From Anaerococcus sp. Marseille-P3625 (GTDB taxonomy: Bacteria > Bacillota > Clostridia > Tissierellales > Peptoniphilaceae): 64,000 nucleotides of DNA. The DNA lies in NCBI RefSeq assembly GCF_900232825.1, contig NZ_OCTP01000011.1:769262-833261 (forward strand), given 5' to 3'. The position numbers and the translations under genes are program-made. Of the stretch, positions 23,422-33,205 are shown piece by piece. Every line of letters starts with the position of its first letter. The first letter of the stretch is position 1. The notes under the pieces were generated by a model. That model saw only the letters and a list, made by a program, of their open reading frames with translations. It was not told the DNA's origin and did not search any database.

Positions 23422-24534
23422 ATGAAATTCGAAATTAAACAAAACTCATTGATGAATGCTATAAACATAGCTAACAGAGCTGTATCAAAAAATACCAATA
23501 TACAAATACATGAATTAATATACTTTCAAGCAGAAAATGATATCTTAATTCTTACAGCCTTTGATGGAGAAATAACTATAAGAACTTCAGTAAAAGCAAA
23601 AGTTATAGAAAAAGGTGAGGCTGCAATTAAGGCAAATTTATTTACCAACATCATTAGAAAGCTTCCAGATGAGATAATAAGAATTGAAAAAAACGATGGA
23701 AAAATTAATATTAGAAATAAATCTTCTAACTTTAATCTTATAGCTTTTGAATATTTTGAGAAAAAAGATATAGAACTTCCTCATACAAATCCAATAGAAA
23801 TAGCTAATGACAAGCTAAAAAGATCTATAGTTCAAACGGAATTTGCCACAAGTTTGGATGAAACAAAACTTGCTTTGACTGGAATCTTATTTGAGATAAA
23901 AGATTCAAATTTAACTATGGTTGCCTTAGATGGTTATAGGGTGGCACTTAAGAAAAATAAAATTGAATATCAGTCAGTTTTTGAAAATCAAAGTTTTATA
24001 ATACCAAAAAGATCCCTTATAGAATGGTCAAGGATTATTTCTGATGATGATATTACAAAAATCTATAAAGCTGATAATGATCTAGCATTTCAAAGCCAAA
24101 ATACTACCATGTATTGCAGAGTAATTGATAAAAATTTCATAGACTACAGAAATATTATAAACGACGCATCTGATACATCTGTTCTAGTCGATAAAATGTC
24201 TTTGGTCTCTGCCCTAGACCGTGCTCAAGTTTTGTCAGATCCAGGAAGAGCAAATTTAATCCGTATAGAAATAACTGACGATGCTATGGTTATAAAATCA
24301 AATTCAGAAATAGGAGATGTTAAAGAAGTTATAGGAGTAAAAAAAGAAGGTCCTAACTTAAATATTGCCTTTAATGCAAGATATATGCAAGAAGGGGTTA
24401 GAGCTTTTGATAGCGATAAGATAAAATTAAATTTCAAATCATCCTTAAATCCTTGCCTAATTTATCCAATTGATAGCAGGTACGAAGATGAAAATTTAAC
24501 CTATTTGGTATTGCCAGTTAGACTAGCAAACTAG
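23422..24534 (+). CDS. dnaN: DNA polymerase III beta sliding clamp
   Basis: 370 residues, three repeated clamp domains. Recognisable regions are the first-domain strand FDGEITIRTSV, the second-domain start TSLDETKLALTGILFEI with VALDGYRVALKK, and the C-terminal ILPVRL-like ending YLVLPVRLAN. GAGGAG precedes the ATG. It follows dnaA by 229 bp holding half of the origin, and leads dnaN-S4-recF-gyrB-gyrA. Confidence 0.97.
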   Translation: MKFEIKQNSLMNAINIANRAVSKNTNIQIHELIYFQAENDILILTAFDGEITIRTSVKAKVIEKGEAAIKANLFTNIIRKLPDEIIRIEKNDGKINIRNKSSNFNLIAFEYFEKKDIELPHTNPIEIANDKLKRSIVQTEFATSLDETKLALTGILFEIKDSNLTMVALDGYRVALKKNKIEYQSVFENQSFIIPKRSLIEWSRIISDDDITKIYKADNDLAFQSQNTTMYCRVIDKNFIDYRNIINDASDTSVLVDKMSLVSALDRAQVLSDPGRANLIRIEITDDAMVIKSNSEIGDVKEVIGVKKEGPNLNIAFNARYMQEGVRAFDSDKIKLNFKSSLNPCLIYPIDSRYEDENLTYLVLPVRLAN

Positions 24535-24542
24535 GAGCAATT

Positions 24543-24749
24543 ATGAAAAAATTAGAATTTGAAACTTCAATGATAAGCCTAAAAGATTTGCTAAAGGCAA
24601 CAAATCTTGTTTCATCAGGTGGCCTTGGCAAAGTTATTATAAAGGATCAGGGAGTTTTAGTAAATGGAGAGCTTTGTTTTGTTCCTGGCAAAAAACTTTA
24701 CAAAAACAATCAAATTATTTTTGAAGATTATGAAATTACTATAATATAA
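24543..24749 (+). CDS. yaaA: S4-domain RNA-binding protein YaaA (RlbA type)
   Basis: 68 residues comprising one S4 fold: SLKDLLKATNLVSSGGLGKVIIKDQGVLVNGE, then FVPGKKLYKNNQI. This small protein is nearly always encoded between dnaN and recF in firmicutes. Its TAA stop overlaps the recF start (TAATG). Its precise RNA target is not known. Confidence 0.92.
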   Translation: MKKLEFETSMISLKDLLKATNLVSSGGLGKVIIKDQGVLVNGELCFVPGKKLYKNNQIIFEDYEITII

Positions 24750-25834
24750 TGTGGATTAGCAATATAAAATTAGATTCATTTAGAAATTATAATAAGGCAA
24801 GGGTTGAATTTTCCAAGGGAATAAATATTTTTCTTGGAGATAATGCTCAAGGCAAAACTAATCTTTTAGAGTCCATCTATTATTTGGCCAATGCCACAAG
24901 CTTTAAAAAAATTAGAGATAGGGATATTATAAGTTTTAAAAAAGATAAGATGAGCCTTGATGGAATTATTAGAAAAGATAAGTATTTTAAGCACGTATCT
25001 ATAAATATTTCAGATAAAGAAAAGAATATCTACGTAAATGAAGTAAAATATGATAGAAACAAAGATCTTAGGGCTTTATTTTCTATAGTGCTTTTTACCC
25101 CAGAAGATTTGATGATTATAAAAGAAGGTCCAAATCTAAGACGTGATCTAATCGATGAAATAATAACAAGTTTAGATTTTTCCTATAAACCTATTAAAAA
25201 AGAATATGATAAGCTTATTTTTCAAAGAAATAAGCTATTAAAAAATCAATCTATCCCTTATTTTTACGAGCAAATTGATGCTTTTGATAAGTCTATTAGC
25301 AAATTTGCCTATAGGATTTATCAAAAAAGAGAAAAAATTATTAAACTTTTGGATAAATATGCCTATTCTTACCACTATTATTTATCAGCTGGCAAAGAAA
25401 AATTAAGGCTAGCTTATAAGGCAGATGTTAGGGCAAATTCTAAGGAAGAATATTACCAACAATTATTAGCAAATAGAAAAAATGACTTAAAATATCAAAC
25501 AACCCAGGCTGGCATCCACAAAGATGAAATAGAAATTACTATAAATGATAAATTAATCAAAAATTTTGGATCCCAAGGCCAGCAAAGATCAGCAATATTA
25601 AATATCAAACTTGCCCAAGTTAAGCTAATTAAGGAAGTGACAGGTGAAAAATCTGTCATTTTATTTGACGATGTTTTTTCAGAGCTAGATGAAAAAAGAT
25701 CAGCTTTTCTCTTAAAAAACTTAAAAGATTATCAAACGATTATAACAGCGACAAACACCAAAAGTTTGGATATGATAGATCAATCGACTATTAGATACAT
25801 AAAAAATGGCGAAATTTACAATAAATTACCGTAA
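24749..25834 (+). CDS. recF: DNA replication and repair protein RecF
   Basis: 361 residues, normal length. Walker A is GDNAQGKTNLLESIYYL. The ABC-ATPase signature region near TTQAGIHKDEI and GSQGQQRSAILNIKLAQ, and Walker B VILFDDVFSELDEKR are all present. RecF loads RecA at gaps with RecO and RecR. Start and previous stop overlap by one base, so it is coupled to the S4 gene. Confidence 0.96.
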   Translation: MWISNIKLDSFRNYNKARVEFSKGINIFLGDNAQGKTNLLESIYYLANATSFKKIRDRDIISFKKDKMSLDGIIRKDKYFKHVSINISDKEKNIYVNEVKYDRNKDLRALFSIVLFTPEDLMIIKEGPNLRRDLIDEIITSLDFSYKPIKKEYDKLIFQRNKLLKNQSIPYFYEQIDAFDKSISKFAYRIYQKREKIIKLLDKYAYSYHYYLSAGKEKLRLAYKADVRANSKEEYYQQLLANRKNDLKYQTTQAGIHKDEIEITINDKLIKNFGSQGQQRSAILNIKLAQVKLIKEVTGEKSVILFDDVFSELDEKRSAFLLKNLKDYQTIITATNTKSLDMIDQSTIRYIKNGEIYNKLP

Positions 25835-25857
25835 TTTTATGCTTAGAAAGGAAAAAT

Positions 25858-27759
25858 ATGACACAAAGTAATTATGATGCAGCAAATATTAAGGTCTTAG
25901 AAGGCTTAGAACCAGTTCGCCTAAGGCCAGGAATGTATATAGGTTCAACAAGTGAGAAAGGCCTTCACCACCTTGTTTATGAGGTTGTTGATAACTCGAT
26001 AGATGAGGCTTTGGCTGGTCGTTGTGATTATATAAAAGTAAGTATTTCAGAAGATAATATAGTAACAGTTGAAGATGACGGTTCAGGAATTCCAGTAAAA
26101 GAACATCCACAAACTCACAAATCAACTCTTGAAACAGTTTTAACAGTTTTACACGCTGGTGGAAAATTCGATTCATCTGCCTACCAATTTTCTGGTGGAC
26201 TTCACGGAGTTGGTGTTTCTGTAGTAAATGCCCTATCAGAATTTCTAATAGCAGATGTAAAAAGAGATGGACATCTTTATAGGATGACCTTTGAAAGAGG
26301 AAAAGCTACTAGCCAACTTCAAGTTCTAGGAGATACAGAAGAAACCGGAACAACTATAAGCTTTAAGGCAGATCCAGAAATTTTCGAAACTACAGTTTTT
26401 GACAAAAAAACCCTAGAAAGAAGATTTCGCGAGATGGCATTTTTAAATTCAGGCGTACAAATTATTTTTGAAGATAAAAGAGATAATTCAACTCAAAGCT
26501 TTAAATATGATGGCGGCCTTAGTGAATTTGTAAAATACCTTAACCGCAACAAAGATTCTATAATGACAGAAATCCCGCATTTTTTGGGCACTCAAGAAGA
26601 AACAGGCATAGAAATTGCCTTTCAATATACAGATTCCTACAACGAAAATATTTTAACCTTTGCCAACAATATCCTAACACCAGAAGGTGGTACTCACTTA
26701 TCAGGTTTCCGCTCAGCTTTGACCCGTGGAATAAATGATTATGCTAGAAAATATAAAATGATCAAAGATAATGAAGAAAATCTTCAAGGTGAAGATGTTA
26801 GAGAGGGAATGACAGCTATAGTTTCTGTCAAAATTACAAATCCTCAATTTGAGGGACAAACCAAGGCGAAACTTGGAAATTCAGAAGTTCGTGGAGCTGT
26901 TGATAGCTTTTTCTCTAGCAAATTAGAAAGTTTTTTGGAAGAAAATCCAAAAGTTGCTCAGACTATTTTAGATAAGGCCTTACAATCAAGAAGAGCAAGA
27001 GAGGCTGCAAGAAAGGCAAGAGATCTTACAAGAAAAAGATCAATCCTTGATTCTGCAACTCTTCCAGGCAAACTTGCCGATTGTCAATCAACCGACATAA
27101 GTGAAAATGAAATTTTCATAGTCGAGGGTAATTCAGCTGGTGGTTCAGCCAAAGGTGGACGTGATAATAGAATTCAAGCCATACTTCCTTTGCGTGGAAA
27201 AATCCTAAATGTAGAAAAAGCAAAACTTGATAGAATTCTAAATTCCGAAGAGATAAAGGCTATGATAACAGCTTTTGGTACAGGTATTGGCAATGATTTT
27301 GATATATCAAAACTTAGATATGGAAAAATCATCATAATGACAGATGCCGATGTCGATGGAGCTCATATTCGTACACTTTTACTAACTTTCTTTTATAGAT
27401 ATATGAAAGAATTAATAGATGGTGGCCATGTTTATGTTGCCCAACCACCTTTATACAAAATTTCACAAGGAAGAAGCGAACGTTATGTATATTCTGATAA
27501 CGAACGCGATATGGTCTTAAAGGATGTAGGAGAAAATCCTTACAAGATTCAAAGATACAAGGGACTTGGTGAAATGAATGCCGAGCAACTTTGGGATACG
27601 ACAATGAATCCTGATAATAGAGTTCTTTTACAAGTAATGGAAGATAGCGAATCCACAAGCCTTGATGATACATTTTCCCTACTAATGGGCGAAAAAGTTG
27701 AACCGCGTCGTGAATTTATAGAAGAAAACGCCAAATACGTAAGTAATATTGACGTATAG
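25858..27759 (+). CDS. gyrB: DNA gyrase subunit B
   Basis: 633 residues. GHKL ATPase motifs: [23 protein letters not shown] and [20 protein letters not shown] motifs: [16 protein letters not shown] (acidic catalytic Glu) and [21 protein letters not shown] (DxDxD metal site). The C-terminus has [14 protein letters not shown]. Length matches the short firmicute GyrB. AAAGGA precedes the ATG. Confidence 0.97.
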   Translation: MTQSNYDAANIKVLEGLEPVRLRPGMYIGSTSEKGLHHLVYEVVDNSIDEALAGRCDYIKVSISEDNIVTVEDDGSGIPVKEHPQTHKSTLETVLTVLHAGGKFDSSAYQFSGGLHGVGVSVVNALSEFLIADVKRDGHLYRMTFERGKATSQLQVLGDTEETGTTISFKADPEIFETTVFDKKTLERRFREMAFLNSGVQIIFEDKRDNSTQSFKYDGGLSEFVKYLNRNKDSIMTEIPHFLGTQEETGIEIAFQYTDSYNENILTFANNILTPEGGTHLSGFRSALTRGINDYARKYKMIKDNEENLQGEDVREGMTAIVSVKITNPQFEGQTKAKLGNSEVRGAVDSFFSSKLESFLEENPKVAQTILDKALQSRRAREAARKARDLTRKRSILDSATLPGKLADCQSTDISENEIFIVEGNSAGGSAKGGRDNRIQAILPLRGKILNVEKAKLDRILNSEEIKAMITAFGTGIGNDFDISKLRYGKIIIMTDADVDGAHIRTLLLTFFYRYMKELIDGGHVYVAQPPLYKISQGRSERYVYSDNERDMVLKDVGENPYKIQRYKGLGEMNAEQLWDTTMNPDNRVLLQVMEDSESTSLDDTFSLLMGEKVEPRREFIEENAKYVSNIDV

Positions 27760-27767
27760 GAGTAATG

Positions 27768-30218
27768 ATGACAGAAATTAACAACAATGACAATATAATA
27801 ACTATAGATCTTGAAGAGAAAATGAAAGAGTCCTACCTAGATTATTCCATGAGCGTTATAGTTTCACGTGCATTACCAGATGTACGCGATGGTCTAAAAC
27901 CAGTTCATAGGCGTATACTTTATGGAATGGAAGGCCTAGGACTTGATCCAAACAAACCAACCCGTAAGTCAGCAAGAGTAGTCGGCGATGTAATGGGTAA
28001 ATATCACCCTCATGGTGACAGTGCAATTTATGATGCCCTAGTTCGCCTTGCCCAAGATTTCTCAACCAGATATCCCCTAGTTCAAGGCCAAGGTAACTTT
28101 GGTTCTGTTGATGGCGATGATCCTGCTGCTATGCGTTATACTGAAGTTAGGATGAGCAAAATCGCCAAGGAGATGCTTAGAGATATCAACAAAGATACAG
28201 TTGATTTTATGCCAAACTTCGATGAAGAAGAAAAAGAACCTACAGTTCTTCCAGCAAGATTTCCAAATCTTTTGGTAAATGGTTCAAATGGTATAGCTGT
28301 TGGTATGGCGACAAATATGGCTCCTCACAATCTTAACGAAGCAATTGATGCATCAATTGCCTATATGAAAAATCCAGAAATTACCATTGAAGACTTAAAC
28401 AAAATAATAAAGGGCCCAGATTTTCCAACAGGAGCAAAAATTCTTGGCAAAAATGGTATAAGAGAAGCTTATCAAACTGGTCGTGGCAAGGTAAAACTTC
28501 GTGGCATTGCAAAAATTGAGCCATTTAAGAAAAATCGCGAGAGAATCATTGTAACAGAAATTCCTTACCAAGTTAACAAGGCAAGACTAATAGAAAAAAT
28601 AGCAGATCTTGTAAAAGATAAGAGAATTGATGGCATATCTGATATCCGCGATGAATCTGATAGAAAGGGTATGCGCATTGTAATTGAAATAAAACGTGAT
28701 TACAACGCCAACATAGTTTTAAATAATCTTTACAAATACACCCAACTTGAAACAACTTTTGGTATTATAAATCTTGCCTTAGTTGATGGAATTCCAAAGA
28801 TTTTAACCCTAAAAGAATTAATAAAATACTATATAGACCATCAAAAAGAAGTAGTTACCAGAAGAACACAATTTGACCTAGATCGCGCCAAAGCACGTAA
28901 GCACATAGTTGAAGGCTTGATAATAGCTATTGATAATATAGATGAAATAATAAAAATCATCAGATCTTCTTACGACGATGCGGAAATTAAGGGAATTTTC
29001 CTAGAAAGATTTGGCCTAACAGACCTACAATCTCAAGCTATCTTAGATATGAGATTAAAACGTCTATCAGGTCTTGAAATTGAAAAGCTAAACGCTGAAA
29101 ATAAGGAACTTGAACAAACAATTACCTACCTTCTTTCAATCCTAAACTCAGAAGAAAAACTAATTAAGCTTATAGAAGAAGAATTAAATGAGATTAAGGA
29201 AAAATATGGAGATAAGCGTCGCACCAAAATTGTAAAAGATGAAGGCGAAATCGACATAGAAGAATTGATCGAAAAAGAAGACATACTAATAACCCTAACC
29301 AATGATGGTTATATAAAAAGACTTCCTGTAGATACTTACAGAGTCCAAAATAGGGGTGGCAAGGGAATATCTGCGGCAAATACCAAAGAAGATGACTATA
29401 TCAAAAGAATAATGACAACCAATACTCATGAAGATTTGTTATTCTTTACATCTTTAGGAAGAGTTTATTCGCTAAAAGGCTACGAAATCCCAGAAGGATC
29501 TAGGACAAGCCGTGGCCAAGCCATAATAAATATCTTGTCATTAAATGCTGGCGAAAAAATCACAGAAATAATGACCCTATCAGATCTAAAAGAAGATGAT
29601 CAAATAGTTCTACAAACAAGAAATGGCAAAATCAAAAAAACCGATGCCAAAAATTTCAAATCTATCCAAAGAAATGGAATAATTGCCATAGGTCTTGAAG
29701 AGGGCGATAAATTAATATCAGCTCGCCATATAGAAAAAGAAGAAGAGCTAATAATTTCGACCAAAAATGGAATGACTATCCAATTTTCCACAAAAGATGT
29801 TAGAAATATGGGTCGTCAAGCTCGTGGAGTTCGTGCAATAAGACTAAACAAAGATGATCAAGTTGTAGCAATGAACATCAAGGGCAGCGAAACCTACCTA
29901 CTTGTTGTAACAGAAAATGGTTTTGGCAAAAAAACTTCCTTTAACAATTTCAAAAACCAAAGCAGGGGTGGAAAGGGAATAAAATGCCACAAAGTTACAG
30001 AAAAAACAGGCTTTGTAGTAGATACAATTCCAGTAGATCTTGAAGATGATATAATGATGGTATCACTAAAAGGCGATATAATAAGAATAAAAGCAAAAGA
30101 TATTTCTACAACAGGAAGAAATACCATGGGTGTAACCCTTAAAAATCTAGCAGATGAAAATGACAAGATCGTTTCAGTAACCAAATACGACCCGAGCTTA
30201 GAAGAAGTGGAAAAATAA
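27768..30218 (+). CDS. gyrA: DNA gyrase subunit A
   Basis: 816 residues. The catalytic tyrosine lies in [10 protein letters not shown]; the quinolone-resistance region reads [17 protein letters not shown] with Ser/Asp at the usual hot spots in wild-type form. The C-terminal six-bladed beta-pinwheel starts near residue 500 and contains the GyrA-box-like QNRGGKG and repeated GR/G-type blades. Of two adjacent ATG codons I choose the second (27768), which sits at better spacing from AGGAG. It is followed after one base by the RsbV-like gene. Confidence 0.97.
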   Translation: MTEINNNDNIITIDLEEKMKESYLDYSMSVIVSRALPDVRDGLKPVHRRILYGMEGLGLDPNKPTRKSARVVGDVMGKYHPHGDSAIYDALVRLAQDFSTRYPLVQGQGNFGSVDGDDPAAMRYTEVRMSKIAKEMLRDINKDTVDFMPNFDEEEKEPTVLPARFPNLLVNGSNGIAVGMATNMAPHNLNEAIDASIAYMKNPEITIEDLNKIIKGPDFPTGAKILGKNGIREAYQTGRGKVKLRGIAKIEPFKKNRERIIVTEIPYQVNKARLIEKIADLVKDKRIDGISDIRDESDRKGMRIVIEIKRDYNANIVLNNLYKYTQLETTFGIINLALVDGIPKILTLKELIKYYIDHQKEVVTRRTQFDLDRAKARKHIVEGLIIAIDNIDEIIKIIRSSYDDAEIKGIFLERFGLTDLQSQAILDMRLKRLSGLEIEKLNAENKELEQTITYLLSILNSEEKLIKLIEEELNEIKEKYGDKRRTKIVKDEGEIDIEELIEKEDILITLTNDGYIKRLPVDTYRVQNRGGKGISAANTKEDDYIKRIMTTNTHEDLLFFTSLGRVYSLKGYEIPEGSRTSRGQAIINILSLNAGEKITEIMTLSDLKEDDQIVLQTRNGKIKKTDAKNFKSIQRNGIIAIGLEEGDKLISARHIEKEEELIISTKNGMTIQFSTKDVRNMGRQARGVRAIRLNKDDQVVAMNIKGSETYLLVVTENGFGKKTSFNNFKNQSRGGKGIKCHKVTEKTGFVVDTIPVDLEDDIMMVSLKGDIIRIKAKDISTTGRNTMGVTLKNLADENDKIVSVTKYDPSLEEVEK

Positions 30219-30219
30219 A

Positions 30220-30522
30220 ATGTTTGATACAAAAATAGAAAATTGCGAAAATTATCAAAAAATATCCTTAACAGGGGATCTGGATGTTTATTCAGAAGAA
30301 GAATTCAAAAAATTCATCGATGAAAAAATCGATGCTAATAAAGACATAATTTTTGACCTTGAAAAGCTAGATTATCTTGACTCAACAGGACTTGGAATGT
30401 TTATGACAGTCTACAATATGCAAAAATCCAGGGACAAAAAAGTCAAGATAATAAATAGCAAAGAAAACATCAAAAAACTCTTTAAAATAACAGATCTCTT
30501 TGATCTTTTTGCCATGGAGTAG
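30220..30522 (+). CDS. Anti-sigma factor antagonist, STAS domain (RsbV/SpoIIAA-like)
   Basis: 100 residues forming one STAS domain. The phosphorylation-site loop LDYLDSTGLGMF keeps the conserved serine used by RsbV and SpoIIAA. In its unphosphorylated form such a protein would bind the anti-sigma factor and release sigma. The ATG follows the gyrA stop by one base, so expression is at least partly linked to gyrase. Next are an RsbW-like and a sigma gene. RsbV is preferred over SpoIIAA because nothing else in the window suggests sporulation. Confidence 0.88.
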   Translation: MFDTKIENCENYQKISLTGDLDVYSEEEFKKFIDEKIDANKDIIFDLEKLDYLDSTGLGMFMTVYNMQKSRDKKVKIINSKENIKKLFKITDLFDLFAME

Positions 30523-30525
30523 AAA

Positions 30526-30858
30526 ATGGAAAAAATAACTATAAATATTCCTGCAAAATCAAATTACATCAAGTCAATAAGACTCTTTACAGCTTCCCTT
30601 GCAAGTGATCTTGGCTTTAACATCGAAGAAATAGAAGATCTAAGAGTAGTTGTAAGCGAGGCTATAAATTATAAATTAAGCGAAGAAGAAATCAAAATTG
30701 AGTTTTTGCCTAAGGAAAAAAACTTGACAATCAAAGTATATGGCAAAGATAAAAGCCTAGATCAAAAAGCACTACAAATGCGCGATCTAATCCTAAAAGA
30801 ATTGGCAGATGAAGTAAAAATAAGTGAGGATACTATCCAAATAACAAAAAGGGCATAA
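30526..30858 (+). CDS. Shortened RsbW-like anti-sigma factor lacking ATP-binding motifs
   Basis: 110 residues, against about 145-160 for RsbW. The N-terminus aligns with RsbW (NIPAKSNYIKSIRLFTASLASDLGF, IEEIEDLRVVVSEA). The N-box that should follow (SEACTNAVxHAY) is replaced by SEAINYKLSEEE, and the glycine-rich G-box (GGLGL) is missing entirely. It should still be able to bind sigma or RsbV, but ATP binding and kinase activity look lost. Its place between RsbV-like and SigB-like genes supports the call. Confidence 0.75.
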   Translation: MEKITINIPAKSNYIKSIRLFTASLASDLGFNIEEIEDLRVVVSEAINYKLSEEEIKIEFLPKEKNLTIKVYGKDKSLDQKALQMRDLILKELADEVKISEDTIQITKRA

Positions 30859-30860
30859 AA

Positions 30861-31649
30861 ATGACAAAAAAACAAGAGCCAGCAAAAACTGACCAAGCCT
30901 ACAAAGATCAAATAAAAAAGAAATTTGAAGAGTTTTACCTTACTCGTGATAAGAAACTAAGAGATGAGCTTATCAAAGAGCACATGTATATAGTGGACAT
31001 CTTATCAAACAAATACGTCGGCAAAGGCATAGAAAAAGATGACCTTTACCAAGTAGCAAGCCTTGGACTGATATATGCCATTGACAGGTATGAACCAGAC
31101 AAGGGTTATGAATTTTCTTCATTTGCAACTCCAACCATAATGGGAGAATTAAAACGCTATTTTAGAGATAAGGGTTGGGTAATAAGAGTCCCAAGACGCA
31201 TACAAAACCTCTACAAAAAAATAAACACTGCCAAAAAAATCCTTCCACAAGAACTTCAAAGAACTCCAACAATCAAAGATATAGCAGAATATATTGGAGA
31301 AGACGAAGAAACAATACTTGAAGCAATGGAAGCAAGCAAAGTTTATACACCCCAAAGTTTGGATATGAAATATCAAGTGCAAAAAGGAGAAAACTCCATT
31401 GATCTAGCAGAAATGATAGGAGAAGAAGATAAAAGCTTTGACTCAATAGAACTATCAGACCTAATAGAAAAATCAACCCAAAGACTAAACGATTTGGAAA
31501 AAGAAATCCTAGACCTAAGATACTATCAGGGCAAAACTCAAATAGACATAGCACAAAGTCTTAACATAAGCCAAATGACAGTATCAAGAATAGAAAAGAA
31601 AATCACCCAAAAATTCACCCTGGAACTAGAAAAAACCAAGGAAATATAA
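30861..31649 (+). CDS. RNA polymerase sigma factor, SigB/SigF/SigG group
   Basis: 262 residues. Region 2 has YVGKGIEKDDLYQVASLGLIYAIDRYEPDKGYEFSSFATPTIMGELKRYFRD with the RPRR-like VPRRIQNLY after it. Region 3 is RTPTIKDIAEYIG, and region 4 EKEILDLRYYQGKTQIDIAQSLNISQMTVSRIEKK gives the helix-turn-helix. This is the SigB/F/G type. With RsbV- and RsbW-like genes just upstream it is most likely a stress sigma like SigB. Similar rsbV-rsbW-sigB sets near gyrA are known in Clostridioides. A hairpin terminator follows. Confidence 0.88.
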   Translation: MTKKQEPAKTDQAYKDQIKKKFEEFYLTRDKKLRDELIKEHMYIVDILSNKYVGKGIEKDDLYQVASLGLIYAIDRYEPDKGYEFSSFATPTIMGELKRYFRDKGWVIRVPRRIQNLYKKINTAKKILPQELQRTPTIKDIAEYIGEDEETILEAMEASKVYTPQSLDMKYQVQKGENSIDLAEMIGEEDKSFDSIELSDLIEKSTQRLNDLEKEILDLRYYQGKTQIDIAQSLNISQMTVSRIEKKITQKFTLELEKTKEI

Positions 31650-31650
31650 A

Positions 31651-31703
31651 AAAAGGCTAGCAAAAGATGATAAAAATCAATCATCCAAATTTGCTAGCCT
31701 TTT
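31651..31703 (+). terminator. Terminator of the dnaN-gyrA-sigma operon
   Basis: AAAAGGCTAGCAAA (31651-31664) pairs perfectly with TTTGCTAGCCTTTT (31690-31703) across a 25-base loop. The A-start and T-end make it potentially active in both directions. Confidence 0.75.
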
Positions 31704-31734
31704 ATAAGATTTTCAAAAATTACAAGGAAGTTAT

Positions 31735-32355
31735 ATGGATAAGCTTAATAGAATTTTAAAAAGAAATAAAATTTTAGCAAAATTTCTAATTTTTTGCCTT
31801 TTGGGAGTCTTGGCTTTTTTCAACAAAAATTTTACTGATGATTCTGATATTTCCAAGGATTTTTCTGCAAATAACGATGATAATTTTTATCAAATGGCTA
31901 AGGTTACTAAGGTGATTGATGGGGATACTATTAAAGTTGATATTGATGGGAAGGTTTATAAAGTACGATTTATAGGTATAAATTGCCCGGAAATTGGAGA
32001 AAATGAGGAATTTTTTGGCAAAGAAGCCTATGAATTTAGTAAAGAAAAACTAGATGATAGAGAAATTTTTTTACAAAAAGATGTTTCTGAAACTGACAAG
32101 TATGGGAGATTGCTTAGGTATGTTTGGCTAGAAAAGCCTAAAGATTTGAATAATCCAACAAAAAACGAAATTAGAGATTTATCCATTAATGGAATTTTGG
32201 TAAGAGAAGGCTATGCCAAGGCCAATTATTATCCACCTGATACAAGTTATACAGAATTTTTAAAGGAAATAGAAAAACAAGCAAAAAAGGAAAATTTATC
32301 TATGTGGAATGAAAAGCAAAGATCTGAGTGGGTAGATTTAAATCCCAAGAGATAA
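31735..32355 (+). CDS. Thermonuclease (SNase-like) with N-terminal membrane/signal segment
   Basis: 206 residues. A basic N-terminus is followed by a hydrophobic segment (about residues 16-30, KFLIFCLLGVLAFF), then an acidic spacer. The nuclease domain begins at about residue 53 (AKVTKVIDGDTIKVDIDG) and shows KVRFIGINCPE and the catalytic-loop DKYGRLLRYVW with later VREGYAKANYYPP. Metal-binding aspartates and active-site arginines are in place. It would be exported or membrane-anchored and degrade extracellular nucleic acid. AAGGAAG precedes the ATG. Confidence 0.88.
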   Translation: MDKLNRILKRNKILAKFLIFCLLGVLAFFNKNFTDDSDISKDFSANNDDNFYQMAKVTKVIDGDTIKVDIDGKVYKVRFIGINCPEIGENEEFFGKEAYEFSKEKLDDREIFLQKDVSETDKYGRLLRYVWLEKPKDLNNPTKNEIRDLSINGILVREGYAKANYYPPDTSYTEFLKEIEKQAKKENLSMWNEKQRSEWVDLNPKR

Positions 32356-32404
32356 ATTTTATATTTGAAATAAAAAGTCAAATTATATTGAAAATTTAAA
32401 AAAA

Positions 32405-32439
32405 CTAGCAGCAAAATTTTATTGCTACTAGCTTTTTTT
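32405..32439 (+). terminator. Terminator after the nuclease gene, overlapping the coaX end
   Basis: CTAGCAGCAA pairs with TTGCTACTAG (32422-32431) allowing one bulge, followed by seven T on the plus strand. It covers the last codons of the convergent coaX gene. Confidence 0.7.
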
Positions 32440-33204
32440 GTTCAAATTATAAATAATATCAAGTCCTCTAAGGGCTAGGTTAGGGACTTTTTTTGCCTGG
32501 TATTTTTCATCTTCTATTAGATTTATAAAAGGTCCGGTTAGTAAAATTTGGGTGTTTTCTTCTTTTTTTTGGTATTTTTCAATTATTTGCTCTACTATCC
32601 CCCGCACTGAATTTTTGTAGGCAAGGTAGATGCCATTTTGCATGGCTTTGGTTGTCGAATTGCCCAAAATATTTGTCGTTTTTTTTATTTCTATTTGAGG
32701 TAGTTTGGAGCTTTCTAGAAATAGAGATTTTTGACAAAGGTCGATTCCTGGAAGAATTAGTCCACCTAAAAATTCTTTTTTGCTATTGATATAGTCAATT
32801 GTCGTTATTGTCGATGCTGATATGATAATTGAATTTTCATCATTTATTTTATTTGCACAAACTGCTCTTATTATTCTATCGCTACCGACATCTTTGGGAT
32901 TTTCGCATTTGATATTTATGCCGATTTTAAGTCCAGCTGAAATTAGCATGGGATTTTTGCCTGTGATTTTTTGAGAAATTTCGTTATATATTAAATCTAG
33001 CTCTGGAACTACAGATGAGATTATTATTTGATCTATATCTTCTAATCTTAGATTATTTTCCAGCAAAAGTAGCTTTATTAGAAGCTTTATTTCACTAGAG
33101 CTTTTGTTTCTATCTGTTCCAATGGAAAATTTACAGAGCATATTTTCCCTATCAAAAACTCCAAAATCCGTGATTTTATTTTCTATATCAATTGCTAAAA
33201 GCAT
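32428..33204 (-). CDS. coaX: Type III pantothenate kinase
   Basis: 258 residues, the normal size of CoaX, which phosphorylates pantothenate in CoA synthesis. Motifs: LLAIDIENKITDFGVFD (the ASKHA phosphate-1 loop at the start), VGSDRIIRAVCAN, ITTIDYINSKKEFLGGLILPGI (phosphate-2 and substrate loop) and STTKAMQNGIYLAYKNSVRGIVEQII. It begins one base after the panT-like stop, in an operon with that transporter component. Confidence 0.93.
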   Translation of the reverse strand: MLLAIDIENKITDFGVFDRENMLCKFSIGTDRNKSSSEIKLLIKLLLLENNLRLEDIDQIIISSVVPELDLIYNEISQKITGKNPMLISAGLKIGINIKCENPKDVGSDRIIRAVCANKINDENSIIISASTITTIDYINSKKEFLGGLILPGIDLCQKSLFLESSKLPQIEIKKTTNILGNSTTKAMQNGIYLAYKNSVRGIVEQIIEKYQKKEENTQILLTGPFINLIEDEKYQAKKVPNLALRGLDIIYNLNKKS

Positions 33205-33205
33205 T

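Noticed and set aside
30861-31649. Sporulation sigma factor SigF/SigG
   Set aside because: Family is shared, but no sporulation gene is seen and the RsbV/RsbW-like partners near gyrA suit SigB better; not finally excluded.
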